Source of the DNA: CAYRFE01 sp964423645 [NCBI: uncultured bacterium]
Lineage (GTDB): Bacteria; Macinerneyibacteriota; Macinerneyibacteria; Macinerneyibacteriales
Direction: 5' to 3'
DNA: 23,952 nt
NCBI GenBank assembly: GCA_964423645.1
Contig: CAYRFE010000041.1
Span: forward strand, 1-23,952
The notes below the pieces were generated by a model that was not told the origin of the DNA, did no database searches, and saw only the letters and a list, made by a program, of their open reading frames with translations. Every line of letters starts with the position of its first letter. The stretch's first letter is position 1. Position numbers and translations under genes: made by a program. Below, in pieces: positions 1 through 11,730 of the stretch.

Positions 1-54
1 GATTGTTCCTACGTTTACGTGCGGTTTCGTCCTTAAAAACTTTTCTTTTGCCAT
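1..54 (-). CDS. tuf: elongation factor Tu, second copy (5' end only)
   Basis: This is the first 18 codons of a second EF-Tu gene, cut by the window edge; the ATG is at 52-54. All 54 bases are identical to the start of the complete tuf at 15101-16303. The upstream TAAGGAGGTAACG ribosome-binding stretch is shared as well. It begins 14 bases after the fusA stop codon, and the fusA TAA overlaps the Shine-Dalgarno run, so it is the last visible gene of the str operon (rpsL-rpsG-fusA-tuf). EF-Tu carries aminoacyl-tRNA to the ribosome as a GTP complex. Exact identity over the visible part fits gene conversion between the two copies, but only 54 bases can be compared here. Confidence 0.95.
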   Translation of the reverse strand, partial: MAKEKFLRTKPHVNVGTI

Positions 55-68
55 AGTACGTTACCTCC

Positions 69-2138
69 TTATTTCTCAAGCAATTTTTCGGCAATGCTTG
101 CCGGTACTTCATCATAATACGCAAACTGCATAGTATAGCTTGCGCGCCCTTGCGATAATGAACGCATTGTGGTCGCATATCCGAACATCTCGGAAAGCGG
201 CACTTCTGCAGTAATCACTTGGGTATTCCCTTTAGCTTCCATTCCTTTGATAGCGCCACGACGACTATTGAGATCACCAATAATATTTCCCATATAATCT
301 TCAGGCGTAGCAACTTCAACCTCCATGATCGGTTCCAATAAAACCGGTGACGCTTTACGTACACCTTCCTTAAAACCCATCGATCCCGCAATAGCAAATG
401 CCATTTCAGAAGAATCGACATCATGATACGAACCGTCGAATACGGTAACCTTGACATCTACCATCGGATAACTTCCCAAAACACCGGTATTGGTTGCTTC
501 TTTGACACCTTTATGAATTGCAGGAATATATTCTTTCGGAATCGTTCCACCTACAATTTTGTCGACAAATTCAAAACCCATACCGCTCGGTAACGGTTCG
601 ATCTCGAGCCAACAATGACCGTATTGACCACGACCGCCCGACTGGCGCACATAACGCCCTTCCGAAGTAACTTTTTTACGAATGGTCTCACGATACGAAA
701 CCTGCGGACGACCAACCGTTGCCTCGACATTATACTCGCGCTTCATACGATCAACGACAATCTCGAGATGTAATTCTCCCATACCTGCGATAATCGTCTG
801 AGAGGTCTCCGGATTAACAAATGCGCGGAAACTCGGATCTTCTTCTGACAACTTTTGGATCGCATTAGATAATTTATCCTGATCTGCTTTACTTTTCGGT
901 TCAATAGCGACCGAAATAACAGGCTCAGGAAATTCAATCGCTTCCAAAAGCACGGGATTATCAACATCGGTCAAAGAATCACCGGTATTAATTTCTTTAA
1001 TACCGACAAATGCAACGATATCACCGGCGTATACTTCATTTTTTTCCGTACGCTTATTCGCATGCATCTGAAGAATACGACCGACACGTTCGCGCTTACT
1101 TTTATTCACATTCAAGACATATGAACCCTTTGTCAATTTCCCCGAATACACTCGTGCAAACACAAGTTTTCCGACAAACGGATCGACCATTATTTTGAAC
1201 GCAAGAGCTGCAAACGGTTCATCGTCTTCCGGTTTACGAATAAGCCAATCCTCAGTGCCGGGTATTTTACCTTCAACCGGTGGTATATCCAGCGGTGACG
1301 GTAAAAATTCAACAACAGAGTCCAGTAAAGGTTGTACACCTTTATTTTTAAATGCAGTCCCGCACACAACCGGAATCAATTCACCTGCAATAGTTGCCTT
1401 ACGAAGCACTCTCTTAAGATCAGCCACAGGAACTTCCTCGCCGTCAAGATACTTATGCATCGCATCTTCATCATGTTCAACGATTTGTTCAACCAAGGCA
1501 ACATGCGCCGCTTCAACATCAGCTTTAATATTTGCAGGAATTTCTTCTTCATGAAAGGTCGCCCCAAGTTCTTCTCCATCCCAAATAACAGCTTTCATGG
1601 TAAACAAATCTACCATTCCCTTAAAGGTATCTTCGACACCGATGGGATATTGAATAACCAGCGGCTTTGCACCAAGCTTATCTTTCATTTCTTTGACAAC
1701 ATTGAAGAAATTAGCTCCCACACGATCCATCTTATTGATAAATGCGATTCTCGGCACACTGTATTTCTCAGCTTGACGCCACACAGTCTCTGACTGCGGT
1801 TGAACGCCGGACACAGCACAAAATACCGCAACCGCACCGTCAAGCACGCGCAATGAACGTTCAACCTCAATCGTAAAGTCAACATGCCCTGGCGTATCTA
1901 TTATACTGAACCTGTGATCTTTCCAAAAACATGTCGTCGCCGCAGAGGTAATTGTAATACCACGCTCACGCTCTTGTTCCATCCAATCCATCTCGGCGGT
2001 CCCTTCATGAACCTCACCGATCTTGTGCGTAATTCCCGTATAAAAGAGAATTCGCTCTGTAGTCGTAGTCTTTCCGGCATCAATATGAGCCATAATGCCA
2101 ATATTACGCTGTTTTAGCAATTCAAATTCACGAGGCAC
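69..2138 (-). CDS. fusA: elongation factor G
   Basis: This encodes EF-G, the GTPase that drives ribosomal translocation and, with RRF, ribosome recycling in the cytosol. The 689 residues match the usual length of about 690-705. Visible G-domain motifs are AHIDAGKT (17-24), the switch II motif DTPGH (81-85) and NKMD (135-138). The domain IV signature [11 protein letters not shown] is also present. The start codon is GTG at 2136-2138, preceded at 8 bases by an AGGGGG Shine-Dalgarno, and no ATG fits the family N-terminus better. It lies 23 bases after rpsG and 14 bases before tuf in the str operon. No truncation or unusual insertion is seen. Confidence 0.98.
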   Translation of the reverse strand: MPREFELLKQRNIGIMAHIDAGKTTTTERILFYTGITHKIGEVHEGTAEMDWMEQERERGITITSAATTCFWKDHRFSIIDTPGHVDFTIEVERSLRVLDGAVAVFCAVSGVQPQSETVWRQAEKYSVPRIAFINKMDRVGANFFNVVKEMKDKLGAKPLVIQYPIGVEDTFKGMVDLFTMKAVIWDGEELGATFHEEEIPANIKADVEAAHVALVEQIVEHDEDAMHKYLDGEEVPVADLKRVLRKATIAGELIPVVCGTAFKNKGVQPLLDSVVEFLPSPLDIPPVEGKIPGTEDWLIRKPEDDEPFAALAFKIMVDPFVGKLVFARVYSGKLTKGSYVLNVNKSKRERVGRILQMHANKRTEKNEVYAGDIVAFVGIKEINTGDSLTDVDNPVLLEAIEFPEPVISVAIEPKSKADQDKLSNAIQKLSEEDPSFRAFVNPETSQTIIAGMGELHLEIVVDRMKREYNVEATVGRPQVSYRETIRKKVTSEGRYVRQSGGRGQYGHCWLEIEPLPSGMGFEFVDKIVGGTIPKEYIPAIHKGVKEATNTGVLGSYPMVDVKVTVFDGSYHDVDSSEMAFAIAGSMGFKEGVRKASPVLLEPIMEVEVATPEDYMGNIIGDLNSRRGAIKGMEAKGNTQVITAEVPLSEMFGYATTMRSLSQGRASYTMQFAYYDEVPASIAEKLLEK

Positions 2139-2161
2139 TTTTTTTTCCCCCTCACATGCAT

Positions 2162-2632
2162 TTAGAAACGGAAATGAGCAAATGCTTTATTTGCTTCCGC
2201 CATCTTATGCGTATCTTCTTTTTTCTTAAACGCGCTTCCTTGATTCGTTGCAGCATCCATTATTTCTTTTGCGAGTCTTTTATGCATCTCATACTCATCT
2301 TTACGAGAACGCGCATAATTGATCAACCAACGAATTGCAAGCGATATCTTTCTGTCTTGACGCACAGGCAAAGGCACCTGATAGTTTGCTCCGCCGACAC
2401 GACGAGATTTGACTTCAAGCTCAGGTTTGAGATTTTCAATAGCTTTTTTAAACACGGTAAGTCCGTCTTCGCCGGTCTTTGCATTTATCTCGCTGATCGC
2501 TCCAAGAAAAATATTACGTGCAATATTCTTCTTCCCTGCAAGCATGATTTTATTGATCGTTTTTTCAACAATCATATCTTCATAACTCTCGTACTTCACT
2601 CTGATTCTTTTTTTTATTCCCTTACGCGACAT
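2162..2632 (-). CDS. rpsG: 30S ribosomal protein uS7
   Basis: Ribosomal protein S7 nucleates assembly of the 30S head by binding the 3' major domain of 16S rRNA and lies at the mRNA exit near the E site. The protein has 156 residues, the standard bacterial length. It has the typical basic N-terminus (MSRKGIKKR) and the conserved block [16 protein letters not shown] in the middle. An AAGGGAG Shine-Dalgarno precedes the ATG. It sits 15 bases after rpsL and 23 bases before fusA, so co-translation in the str operon is expected. In E. coli S7 is the repressor of this operon; whether that holds here cannot be seen. Confidence 0.98.
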   Translation of the reverse strand: MSRKGIKKRIRVKYESYEDMIVEKTINKIMLAGKKNIARNIFLGAISEINAKTGEDGLTVFKKAIENLKPELEVKSRRVGGANYQVPLPVRQDRKISLAIRWLINYARSRKDEYEMHKRLAKEIMDAATNQGSAFKKKEDTHKMAEANKAFAHFRF

Positions 2633-2647
2633 GACAACTCCCTTCCA

Positions 2648-3034
2648 TTACTTCTTTGTATCTTTTTTCGGACGTTTCGTACCGTATTTTGAACGGCTTC
2701 GTTTTCTTCCGTCAACACCGGTTGAGTCAAGTGCTCCACGAACAAGGTGATAACGCACACCCGGTAAATCCTTTACTCTTCCGCCACGAACAAGTACAAT
2801 CGAATGCTCTTGCAGTGAATGGCCTTCTCCCGGTATGTATGCGGTAATTTCTATACCGTTACTCATTTTTACTCTCGCAATTTTACGTAACGCTGAGTTA
2901 GGTTTTTTTGGTGTCATTGTAGTAACACGTGTGCAAACCCCGCGTTTCTGCGGATTTCCTGTTAAAGCAGGTGCTTTACTTTTTCGAACGACCTTTTGCC
3001 GTCCTTTACGTACCAACTGATTAATCGTAGGCAT
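2648..3034 (-). CDS. rpsL: 30S ribosomal protein uS12
   Basis: Ribosomal protein S12 lies at the decoding centre and affects tRNA selection accuracy. At 128 residues it has the normal length. The loop [11 protein letters not shown] carries K43, and [11 protein letters not shown] carries K88 and D89. K43 and K88 are the wild-type, streptomycin-sensitive residues in E. coli numbering, and D89 is the site methylthiolated by RimO where that enzyme exists. A GGGAGGAG Shine-Dalgarno lies 8 bases before the ATG. It is the first gene of the str operon and sits directly downstream of a consensus-like promoter at 3068-3096. Confidence 0.98.
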   Translation of the reverse strand: MPTINQLVRKGRQKVVRKSKAPALTGNPQKRGVCTRVTTMTPKKPNSALRKIARVKMSNGIEITAYIPGEGHSLQEHSIVLVRGGRVKDLPGVRYHLVRGALDSTGVDGRKRSRSKYGTKRPKKDTKK

Positions 3035-3067
3035 ACCTGATACTCCTCCCTTTTATCGCGTGCGCAG

Positions 3068-3096
3068 ATATTAACAACTTCCCCTTGCACTGTCAA
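3068..3096 (-). promoter_or_regulatory. sigma-70-type promoter of the str operon (rpsL-rpsG-fusA-tuf)
   Basis: On the minus strand the perfect -35 box TTGACA (3091-3096) is followed after exactly 17 bases by TAATAT (3068-3073). Transcription would start near 3061, leaving a leader of about 27 bases that contains the rpsL Shine-Dalgarno. It separates str operon transcription from rpoBC upstream. The call rests on consensus match and position only. Confidence 0.8.
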
Positions 3097-3108
3097 GCAT
3101 TATTTTTT

Positions 3109-3142
3109 GCATCCCGGCAAGAAATCGTCCTGCCGGGCCATG
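3109..3142 (-). other. stem-loop after rpoC, without a U-tract
   Basis: CCCGGCA (3113-3119) pairs with TGCCGGG (3131-3137) around an 11-base loop, and flanking GCAT/ATGC can extend the stem past a small bulge. It begins a few bases after the rpoC stop codon. On the transcribed minus strand the stem is followed by ATGCAAAAAATAATG rather than a run of T, so it is not a standard intrinsic terminator. It may stabilise the rpoBC mRNA end or act with Rho. Confidence 0.5.
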
Positions 3143-3148
3143 CATGTG

Positions 3149-6100
3149 TTACTCATCATCAGATGTTTTAACTTTTATCTCAACATCTGTATCAATTTCC
3201 TGAGGTTGAACATCCTCCTCAGGCTCTGCTTTATCAAAATCAGTTATTTCATCAATGATTTTTTCATCTTCATCGGTTTGAATAACACGTTTCGGACGGG
3301 GTGTGCTATACTCTTCATCAATAACCATGACATCAATATCACGATATGCCTTTGCAGCCGTACCCGCAGGTATAAGATGTCCGATGATGATATTTTCTTT
3401 AAGTCCTTCAAGAGAGTCAACTTTACCCTCGAGCGCCGCTTCTGTTAAGACACGGTTCGTTTCCTGGAATGATGCGGCTGAAAGGAATGAATCGGTATTG
3501 AGCGATGCTTTCGTAATACCCAAAAGCTCCGGTTTTGCAATTGCAGGCTCTTTTTCTTCAGCAATGATCTTTTCGTTTTCTTCCATGAACTTAAAGTTAT
3601 CCACTAACTCCTGCGACGGGAACATTGAATCACCGGGATTAACCACGCGCACTTTTTTCGTCATTTGACGAACAATTATTTCAATATGCTTGTCGTTAAT
3701 CTCAACACCTTGTATACGATACACTTCTTGAATCTCATTTACAAGGTAGTTTTGAACTTCTTCAACGCCCTTAACGGTCAGTATATCATGCGGATTCACA
3801 TTACCTGATGTCAATGCTTCTCCTGCTTCGACCAAGTCCTCGGGATTCACAAGAATTTGCTTGCTGAGAGGAACTGCATAGCGCTTCTCCTCACCAAATT
3901 CATTACGAACCAACAAGGTGCGAACACCTCGCACGATCTTACCGTATTCAACAATACCGTCAATATCAGAAATAACAGCAGCATCTTCAGGCTTACGAGC
4001 TTCAAACAACTCGGATATTCGAGGCAACCCTCCGGTTATATCGCGTGTTTTTCCAAGCTGACGCGGCATTTTCGCAAGCAGGTCGCCCGCGCGAACTTCA
4101 TCCTTTTTCGCAACAATAAGATACGCTCCCGTTGGCAAATAATACAAAGTGCGTTTTTTATCCGCCGCATTATCGTCTTCATTTTCATTTTCACCGGTGA
4201 TCAACAGACGCGGATGTAATTTCTTCGTTTTATCATCGATAATAACGCGCTGTATCGTTGCTGTTGATGAATCGAGTTCTTCTTCAATTGTTTTACCTTC
4301 AACAATATCTTCAAAACTGATTTTACCGTCCTTTTCCGCAATAATCGGGCGTATGAACGGATCCCATTCAAAAATTACCTTTCCGACCGCAAGAGATTCA
4401 CCGTCTTCAACTTTTAAAATCGCGCCGTACGGTACGTCAAAACGTGAACGTTCTTTATCTTGCTCATCATGAAGAAATATTTTTCCCGAACGATTTACTA
4501 CGACCTTTTCGCCGTGACGGTTGACAACCCAGCGCACATCATGTAAGCGTGCATAACCGCTGAATTTTGTTTTCACCTCAGACTGTTCCAAAATACGGGA
4601 TGCGGTTCCTCCGATATGGAATGTTCTGAGTGTCAACTGAGTACCCGGTTCTCCGATGGATTGCGCTGCAATGATACCCACTGCATCACCCATTTCAGCC
4701 ATTCTTCCGGTTCCAAGGTTGATACCGTAACATTTCGCACATATCCCGCGTTTGGCCTCGCACGTCAAAACAGAACGAACATATATGGATTCTATGCCTT
4801 TATCCTCAATAGCTTGTGCGATCTCATCCGTAATTATCTCTCCGGCAGATACGAGATTTTGCGAAACATCATCGGGGTCGATAACATCATGCAATGCGGT
4901 TCGTCCTTTAATACGATCGGCGATATGAACAAGAATTTCATCGCCGCCTTTCAAATGGCCGATCTCAATTCCGCGCGCGGTACCGCAATCATCCTCGCGA
5001 ATAATAACTTCTTGTGCAACATCAACCAGTTTACGTGTCAGATATCCTGCATCAGCCGTTTTCAATGCTGTATCTGCAAGACCTTTACGCGCACCGTGTG
5101 TTGAAATGAAGTACTGAAGCACATTGAGCCCCTCGCGAAAGTTTGCCGTAACAGGTTGCTCGATGATTTCACCGATACCTCCGCTTAATTTCTTTTGAGG
5201 TTTTTGCAACAAACCCTTCATGCCTGCAAGCTGACTAATTTGAGAACGCGAGCCGCGTGCTCCGGAATCTTGCATCATATATATGGGATTAAACCCGTCT
5301 TGATCGGTTTTCATTTGTGCAAGTAACTCATCGGTTATTTCTTCGTTCGTCTGCGTCCATGCATCGATGATCATATTATAACGCTCTGATTCGGTAATAA
5401 CACCGTTTCGGTATTGCTCCCACAGTTTATCTACTTTTTTTTGAGTTTGCTCTATTTTTTCCTTTTTCGTTGACGGAGTCAACAGATCACAAATAGCAAA
5501 TGTTAACCCCGAGCGTGTTGCAAACTCAAAACCGACATCCTTCATATTGTCCAACGTTTCAACAGCCGCTTCATTTCCGAATTTTTTCATTACTTCCGAA
5601 ATGGTTTTTTCTATACTTTTATCACGGCTTCCGAGTGTGATATTTAAGAAACGAAATCCGGTCGGTAAAACTCTCTCATTGAAAATAACACGTCCTACCG
5701 TTGTATAATCGCGCCATTTCGAAACATTTTTGATATCTTCATATGTCCACTTTTCCAGTTCACGAATTTTATTCAGCCCAACAAGTTTAATTTTTGCATG
5801 CAAAGCGATGCGTTTATTCTCATATGCAATCATAACCTCTTCGGCTGAACCGAAAATCTTACCTTCTCCAATTTGTCCGCGACGTTCTTTAGTAAGATAA
5901 TACAATCCGAGAACCATGTCTTTTGACGGGGTAGCCACAGGTTTACCGCTTGCCGGAGATAAAATATTGTATTTTGACAACATCAACATCCGAGCTTCTA
6001 TTTGCGCTTCAACTGAAAGCGGTAAATGTACGCCCATCTGATCGCCGTCGAAGTCCGCATTGAATGCCGCACAGACCAACGGGTGAATTTTTATAGCTTT

Positions 6101-7519
6101 TCCTTCGACCAATTGCGGAATGAACGCTTGTATGGACAAACGGTGCAACGTCGGTGCGCGGTTAAGCATGACGGGATGATCTTTAATAATATCATCAAGA
6201 TATGCCCATACTTCGGGGCGTTGATCTTCCAATACCTTACGTGCACCTTTCAGCGTTTGCGATATATTATCTTCAATTCGATTCAAAAGGAACGGTTTGA
6301 ATAACTCAATTGCCATCTGCTTAGGGATACCGCACTGATCAAGTCGAAGCTTTGGATCAACAACAATAACCGAACGTCCCGAGTAATCGACACGTTTTCC
6401 GAGTAGATTTTGACGAAAACGACCGGTCTTCCCCTTCAGCATATCCGACAATGATTTCAACGGACGATTACCCGTACCGGTAACAGGGCGATTACGTCTG
6501 CCATTATCAAATAACGCATCAACTGCTTCTTGAAGCATACGCTTTTCATTACGCAATATGATTTCAGGTGCGTTGAGCTCCATGAGGCGTTTAAGACGGT
6601 TGTTACGGTGAATCACGCGTCGATAGAGATCGTTAAGATCCGATGTCGCAAATTTACCCCCGTCAAGAGGCACCAACGGACGAAGATCAGCAGGAATGAC
6701 CGGCAAGACCTCAAGTATCATGTACTCAGGGCGTAATTTGGCCTCAAGCATTTGTGAGATAAGTTTTAAACGTTTAAACAATTTTTTCTTTGTTTGCGCT
6801 GATTTATTCTTCTCCAGCTTAACCTTCAAACGAGCTTCTTCAAGTGCAAGATCAATCTTTTCAAGGGCTTTCCGTAAGGCTCCGGCACCCATTTCGGCGA
6901 CAAAACTTTCCTCGCCGTAACGACTTACCAAACTCTCATACTCATCTTCGTCAAGAATGGTCTTGATGTTGATTGGCCGACGACGCCCGTCTTCCAATGA
7001 AACTTCATAGGTTACAAGTTCAGGGATATCACCCGGATCAATTACATAATACTTATCATAATAGATAACCGCTTCAACGTCTTTGCTTTTTACTCCTTGA
7101 ACTTTCAGACGTTTCTTCGTACCATCTGAATAATCCTCATCGCTGTCGTCAAGAAGCAAGCTGATGCGATTGGGCAGGTTTTTGAAAAACCAAATATGTG
7201 CGACCGGCGTAACCAATTGAATATGCCCCATACGCTCACGCCGAACACGCGATTCGGTTACTTCTACACCGCATCGATCGCAAATAATACCTTTATTCTT
7301 TTTCTTTTTGTATTTGCCGCACGCACATTCAAAATCCTTAACGGGACCAAAAATACGCTCGCAAAACAATCCTTCTTTTTCCGGCTTGAGAGTACGGTAA
7401 TTGATTGTTTCCGGCTCTTTTACTTCACCGAATGACCATTTCCGTATATGCTCCGGTGATGCAAGCGTAATCTTGATAGCATCAAAATCGCTTGTGGATT
7501 TCGGAGTTATGGGTTTCAT
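3149..7519 (-). CDS. rpoC: DNA-directed RNA polymerase subunit beta'
   Basis: This is the large catalytic subunit of core RNA polymerase, 1456 residues and full length. The first zinc site shows C65, C67, C80 and C83 near the N-terminus. The catalytic NADFDGD motif lies at residues 487-493, with Mg2+-binding aspartates 489, 491 and 493. Further on, DDCGTARG and [11 protein letters not shown] supply the second zinc site, and the [18 protein letters not shown] segment is intact. The C-terminus is acidic. The ATG overlaps the rpoB stop in ATGA, and the Shine-Dalgarno AAGGAGG lies inside the rpoB 3' end, so translation is coupled for balanced subunit supply. No lineage-type large insertion was noticed by eye. 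Confidence 0.99.
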   Translation of the reverse strand: MKPITPKSTSDFDAIKITLASPEHIRKWSFGEVKEPETINYRTLKPEKEGLFCERIFGPVKDFECACGKYKKKKNKGIICDRCGVEVTESRVRRERMGHIQLVTPVAHIWFFKNLPNRISLLLDDSDEDYSDGTKKRLKVQGVKSKDVEAVIYYDKYYVIDPGDIPELVTYEVSLEDGRRRPINIKTILDEDEYESLVSRYGEESFVAEMGAGALRKALEKIDLALEEARLKVKLEKNKSAQTKKKLFKRLKLISQMLEAKLRPEYMILEVLPVIPADLRPLVPLDGGKFATSDLNDLYRRVIHRNNRLKRLMELNAPEIILRNEKRMLQEAVDALFDNGRRNRPVTGTGNRPLKSLSDMLKGKTGRFRQNLLGKRVDYSGRSVIVVDPKLRLDQCGIPKQMAIELFKPFLLNRIEDNISQTLKGARKVLEDQRPEVWAYLDDIIKDHPVMLNRAPTLHRLSIQAFIPQLVEGKAIKIHPLVCAAFNADFDGDQMGVHLPLSVEAQIEARMLMLSKYNILSPASGKPVATPSKDMVLGLYYLTKERRGQIGEGKIFGSAEEVMIAYENKRIALHAKIKLVGLNKIRELEKWTYEDIKNVSKWRDYTTVGRVIFNERVLPTGFRFLNITLGSRDKSIEKTISEVMKKFGNEAAVETLDNMKDVGFEFATRSGLTFAICDLLTPSTKKEKIEQTQKKVDKLWEQYRNGVITESERYNMIIDAWTQTNEEITDELLAQMKTDQDGFNPIYMMQDSGARGSRSQISQLAGMKGLLQKPQKKLSGGIGEIIEQPVTANFREGLNVLQYFISTHGARKGLADTALKTADAGYLTRKLVDVAQEVIIREDDCGTARGIEIGHLKGGDEILVHIADRIKGRTALHDVIDPDDVSQNLVSAGEIITDEIAQAIEDKGIESIYVRSVLTCEAKRGICAKCYGINLGTGRMAEMGDAVGIIAAQSIGEPGTQLTLRTFHIGGTASRILEQSEVKTKFSGYARLHDVRWVVNRHGEKVVVNRSGKIFLHDEQDKERSRFDVPYGAILKVEDGESLAVGKVIFEWDPFIRPIIAEKDGKISFEDIVEGKTIEEELDSSTATIQRVIIDDKTKKLHPRLLITGENENEDDNAADKKRTLYYLPTGAYLIVAKKDEVRAGDLLAKMPRQLGKTRDITGGLPRISELFEARKPEDAAVISDIDGIVEYGKIVRGVRTLLVRNEFGEEKRYAVPLSKQILVNPEDLVEAGEALTSGNVNPHDILTVKGVEEVQNYLVNEIQEVYRIQGVEINDKHIEIIVRQMTKKVRVVNPGDSMFPSQELVDNFKFMEENEKIIAEEKEPAIAKPELLGITKASLNTDSFLSAASFQETNRVLTEAALEGKVDSLEGLKENIIIGHLIPAGTAAKAYRDIDVMVIDEEYSTPRPKRVIQTDEDEKIIDEITDFDKAEPEEDVQPQEIDTDVEIKVKTSDDE

Positions 7520-10500
7520 TTATCCTCCTTATTATCCTCTTTTAAATAATCAATATTGAGGCACAAGCCTTTCAACTCATTGACCAATACATTAAATGAT
7601 TCAGGTATACCCGGTTCTGCCGGAGTATTACCACGAATGATCGCTTCATACATTTTAGTACGCCCATTGACGTCATCAGATTTCACGGTGAGCATCTCAC
7701 GCAGAGTATACGCAGCACCGTATGCTTCAAGTGCCCACACTTCCATTTCTCCGAAACGCTGTCCGCCGAACTGCGCCTTACCGCCGAGCGGTTGCTGAGA
7801 AACGAGCGAATACGGTCCTGTTGCACGTGCATGAAGTTTGTCATCAACAAGATGATGCAATTTCATTAAATACGCCACACCGACAGTAACTTCGTCATTA
7901 AATTTTTCGCCGGTATATCCGTCAAACAATTTTGTTTTACCGCTTTCAGGTAACCCGGCATCTTTCAGTAACGCACGGATCTCTTCTTCTGTCGCACCGT
8001 CAAATACCGGTGTTGAAATTTTAATTCCCTTTTGTGTGGCCGCCCATCCGAGATGCGTTTCAAGTATCTGACCGACATTCATTCGAGAAGGCACACCATG
8101 CGGGTTCAATACCACGTCAACGGGAGTACCATCTTCCAAATACGGCATATCTTCAACCGGCAATATTATTGACACGACACCTTTGTTTCCGTGACGTCCC
8201 GCCATTTTATCACCCACGGAAATATTTTTCCTGTTGGCAATATACACTTTCACCAGTTTGATAACGCCCGGAGGCAACTCGTCGCCGCGTAAAAGTTTTT
8301 TATGCTGATCTTCATGCCATTTCATGACCTCACGCCGTTTATCCTCAACGATATCCATGAGATCTTGAACCTGTTTCAGCAATTCAACGGGAAGTGCGTT
8401 TTTGTCGATGAATACACGTTCGATATTTTTCACTTCCAACATTTCGGCTTCAAGTACGGTTCCTTTCGGTCCGATCATGCTGATATCTTTCACGATCTGT
8501 TTGCCGATAAGCAGTTGTTTCAAAATTTCAATTTTACGTTTATTAATGAGATCAAACCGTAATGATTGTTCGCGTTCAATTTGATCAACATCATCTTTAC
8601 GCTCTTTTTTGATAATTGATTCCATGTCCTCAGTCGCTTTGCGAGTAAAGACCTTGATATCCATTACTTTTCCCTCAACACCCGGCGGAACACGTAATGA
8701 TGCATCTTTCACATCTTCGGCGATCTTACCGAAAATTGCCCTCAGCAACTTTTCTTCAGGTGTAAGTTCTGATTTTCCTTTCGGCGTAACCTTACCCACA
8801 AGAATATCTCCCGATTTTACGTAGGTACCGATACGGATTATACCATGTTCATCAAGATTTTTGACCATTTCATCAATGACTTGCGGGATATCACGGGTAA
8901 TTTCTTCTTTACCTAATTTTGTTTCACGGGCCTCTATGATCAATTCTTCCACATGAATTGAATCAAAAAAGTTATCTTTAACGACGCGTTCACTCAATAC
9001 GATGGCATCCTCGAAGTTATATCCGCGCCAAGAAAGGAATGCAACAAGCATATTTTGTCCTAATGCCAATTCTCCGCCTTGTGTGCCAAAGCCTTCTGTG
9101 AGCGCTTGACCTTTTTCGATCCGCTGGCCGATGCTGACGATCGGACGTGTATTGATACATGTATCTTTATTTGAACGACGGAATTTCTCAAGCATATACA
9201 CATCGCGTCCCATATCACGGGCAAAAAGCGATGCAACATCTGATGGCTTCTTCTCATCTTCATCTACCTTGATAACTATGAGATTTGCGGTAACTTTTTC
9301 AACAAATCCACCGCGACGTGCAACCTGTACATACCCTGAATCTTCTGCGATTTTTGCTTCGATACCGGTGCCGACTATCGGTGCGGTCGGATAAATAAGA
9401 GGTACTCCCTGGCGTTGCATGTTCGAGCCCATCAATGCACGGTTCGCATCATCATGTTCAAGAAACGGAATCAAAGCAGCTGAGATCGACACCAATTGTT
9501 TCGGTGAAACATCCATGTAATCAATTTCCTCAGGATTGACAAGCAAAAACTCACCGGACTTACGTGATAATATTTTATCTGCGGTAAAAAGCCCCTTCTC
9601 GTCAATAGCTGCATTCGCCTGTGCAATAATCTTTCCTTCTTCTTCATCCGCTGAAAGATACACGATGGTATCGGATACTTTTTTATTTTTTACCACCATA
9701 TACGGGGTACGTAAGAATCCGTATTTATCGATCATTGCATAGGTAGACAATGATGCAATAAGGCCGATGTTCTGGCCTTCGGGTGTTTCGATCGGGCATA
9801 TACGCCCGTAATGTGTGTAATGAACATCGCGTGCTTCAAAACCCGCTCGATCACGAGACAATCCGCCGGGACCGAGTGCCGATAAGCGGCGTTTATTGGT
9901 AATCTCGGAAAGAGGATTGGTTTGGTCCATAAACTGCGACAATTGATGACTTCCGAAAAATTCATTCAAAACTGCCGTAACGGGACGTGAATTGACAAGA
10001 TTCTGGGGATTCACTTTATCGGCTTCACTGATATTCATACGTTCTTGAATGACACGCTTCATACGGAAAAATCCGGTATAAAGGTGATTTTTTAATAATT
10101 CGCCGACAGCACGAACACGCCGATTTCCAAGATGGTCGATATCGCCTGCTTCGAGCAGGTCCCATCTCAGTTTGAGCAAATACTTCATGCTTTCAATAAT
10201 ATCCTCATTCGTAAGTGTGCGTTCATCAAGAGGAATATTTCGTTTCAAAATCGTATTTAACTTATAACGTCCAACTTCCCCGAGATCATAGGTCAATTTA
10301 TTAAAAAACAAATCATACAATAATGATTCCGCCAATTCAATCGTTGCCGGTGAGCCCGGACGAAGAATACTGTAGATCGTGGTCAATGCATTCTGACGTG
10401 CATCACGATCGACTTTTGCTTTGCCTTCAGATGCGAGTAATTCGTAGTAAAACGGGTCATAATAGTGTCCGCGACGAAGTTTGTCGTCTTCTTTTATATA

Positions 10501-11667
10501 AAAGAATTCTTTTTTGAACGTATTGGAAATGATCTCCTGATTACCTTCTTTTACGACAAGTAAGGTAAGAGTATCGCGTGCACCTTCTGCTTTAAATACA
10601 TTAAATACATCCATGGCAAATTGCTGGCCGGCTTCGGCTGCTTTTTGATCAAGATGAGTGTAGGCATCGGCCGCAAATATCGTATTACGGATATATTTAC
10701 GAAGATTCTCTTCCTTACCGATATCAACGGATACAGTACGTTTTTCAACATAAATTTCAATCGCTTCATATTTTGATTTGATAAATTCCCAATTATCTTT
10801 GGTAATCATATCACCTTGCGCAAGCACGATCTTATTTTCTTCATCGCGTATATCTTGAGCAATGATCATTTCATAATAAAAATCATCTGAAAATCGTGCG
10901 GTATTGACCGAATATTTCTCACAAAACAGATCGAATATATCCTCATTGGTTTCATAATTCAACGCACGTAAAAATGTCGTAATAAATAATTTCTTTTTTC
11001 TGTCAATACTGACAAACATGGTATCACGATGATCGATACTTAATTCGATCCATGATCCTTCATATGGAATCAACCGACCTGAGAATGACTCTTTCCCGAT
11101 TATCTCGGTCTCACCGCCAATGAAAAGTCCGGGAGAACGATGTAATTGTGATACAACGACACGTTCAGCGCCATTGATTATAAAGGAACCGTTATCCAAC
11201 ATAAGCGGAATATCACCGAAAAACACTTCCTGTTCTTCACTGACATCAATCTCTTTTTCTCCCGTACGAGGATTTTCAATTTTTTTGGTCAAGCGTAACG
11301 TTACCCTCAGATTCCCCCCGTACGACAAGCCGCGTTCACGGCATTCTTGCGGAGAAAACATCGGTTCATCTATTTCATATTTCACAAATTCAAGAATATA
11401 TTTACTATTCTCAACATCCGGTTCTTTACTTTTTAATTCATGATTGGTAATAGGAAATGTGCGTAAAAATATTTCCTGCAACCCGGAACGCTCACGTTCG
11501 AGCGGATTATGTAAAAGTTGCAAAAATTCAATATAAGATAATTTTTGCATATCGAGCAGATAAGGAACCGTAATTTTTTCATGTATTTTACCAAACGAAT
11601 ACCGGCTGTTTCCGGTACTAAATTTATTATTAAGCGTTCGGTTTGCTTTTTCCGTTGATCGGGCCAT
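7516..11667 (-). CDS. rpoB: DNA-directed RNA polymerase subunit beta
   Basis: This is the beta subunit, 1383 residues, forming the catalytic cleft with beta' and holding the rifampicin pocket. The rifampicin region reads FFGSHQLSQFMDQ, followed by TNPLSEITNKRRLSALG. Compared with E. coli it shows S509H, N518T and H526N; the last is residue 591 here (codon 9895-9897). The C-terminal RPB6-contact segment GGKAQFGGQRFGEMEVWALEAYGA is present in the sequence. An AAAGGGGGT Shine-Dalgarno lies 8 bases before the ATG. The gene follows rplL after a 142-base gap holding hairpins, including a terminator-like one, which would lower its expression relative to the ribosomal genes. It overlaps rpoC by 4 bases. 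Confidence 0.99.
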   Translation of the reverse strand: MARSTEKANRTLNNKFSTGNSRYSFGKIHEKITVPYLLDMQKLSYIEFLQLLHNPLERERSGLQEIFLRTFPITNHELKSKEPDVENSKYILEFVKYEIDEPMFSPQECRERGLSYGGNLRVTLRLTKKIENPRTGEKEIDVSEEQEVFFGDIPLMLDNGSFIINGAERVVVSQLHRSPGLFIGGETEIIGKESFSGRLIPYEGSWIELSIDHRDTMFVSIDRKKKLFITTFLRALNYETNEDIFDLFCEKYSVNTARFSDDFYYEMIIAQDIRDEENKIVLAQGDMITKDNWEFIKSKYEAIEIYVEKRTVSVDIGKEENLRKYIRNTIFAADAYTHLDQKAAEAGQQFAMDVFNVFKAEGARDTLTLLVVKEGNQEIISNTFKKEFFYIKEDDKLRRGHYYDPFYYELLASEGKAKVDRDARQNALTTIYSILRPGSPATIELAESLLYDLFFNKLTYDLGEVGRYKLNTILKRNIPLDERTLTNEDIIESMKYLLKLRWDLLEAGDIDHLGNRRVRAVGELLKNHLYTGFFRMKRVIQERMNISEADKVNPQNLVNSRPVTAVLNEFFGSHQLSQFMDQTNPLSEITNKRRLSALGPGGLSRDRAGFEARDVHYTHYGRICPIETPEGQNIGLIASLSTYAMIDKYGFLRTPYMVVKNKKVSDTIVYLSADEEEGKIIAQANAAIDEKGLFTADKILSRKSGEFLLVNPEEIDYMDVSPKQLVSISAALIPFLEHDDANRALMGSNMQRQGVPLIYPTAPIVGTGIEAKIAEDSGYVQVARRGGFVEKVTANLIVIKVDEDEKKPSDVASLFARDMGRDVYMLEKFRRSNKDTCINTRPIVSIGQRIEKGQALTEGFGTQGGELALGQNMLVAFLSWRGYNFEDAIVLSERVVKDNFFDSIHVEELIIEARETKLGKEEITRDIPQVIDEMVKNLDEHGIIRIGTYVKSGDILVGKVTPKGKSELTPEEKLLRAIFGKIAEDVKDASLRVPPGVEGKVMDIKVFTRKATEDMESIIKKERKDDVDQIEREQSLRFDLINKRKIEILKQLLIGKQIVKDISMIGPKGTVLEAEMLEVKNIERVFIDKNALPVELLKQVQDLMDIVEDKRREVMKWHEDQHKKLLRGDELPPGVIKLVKVYIANRKNISVGDKMAGRHGNKGVVSIILPVEDMPYLEDGTPVDVVLNPHGVPSRMNVGQILETHLGWAATQKGIKISTPVFDGATEEEIRALLKDAGLPESGKTKLFDGYTGEKFNDEVTVGVAYLMKLHHLVDDKLHARATGPYSLVSQQPLGGKAQFGGQRFGEMEVWALEAYGAAYTLREMLTVKSDDVNGRTKMYEAIIRGNTPAEPGIPESFNVLVNELKGLCLNIDYLKEDNKEDK

Positions 11668-11730
11668 CAGCGAAACCCCCTTTGTCGGTGTTCACCAGTT
11701 TCTCAACCGCATATCGTATCCGTATAAATG

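Noticed and set aside
2156-2692. 178-codon plus-strand frame opposite rpsG
   Set aside because: Antisense shadow of rpsG and its neighbours; composition is that of the reverse strand of a ribosomal gene.
4616-5104. 162-codon plus-strand frame inside rpoC
   Set aside because: Antisense shadow of a highly conserved gene; no independent sign of coding.
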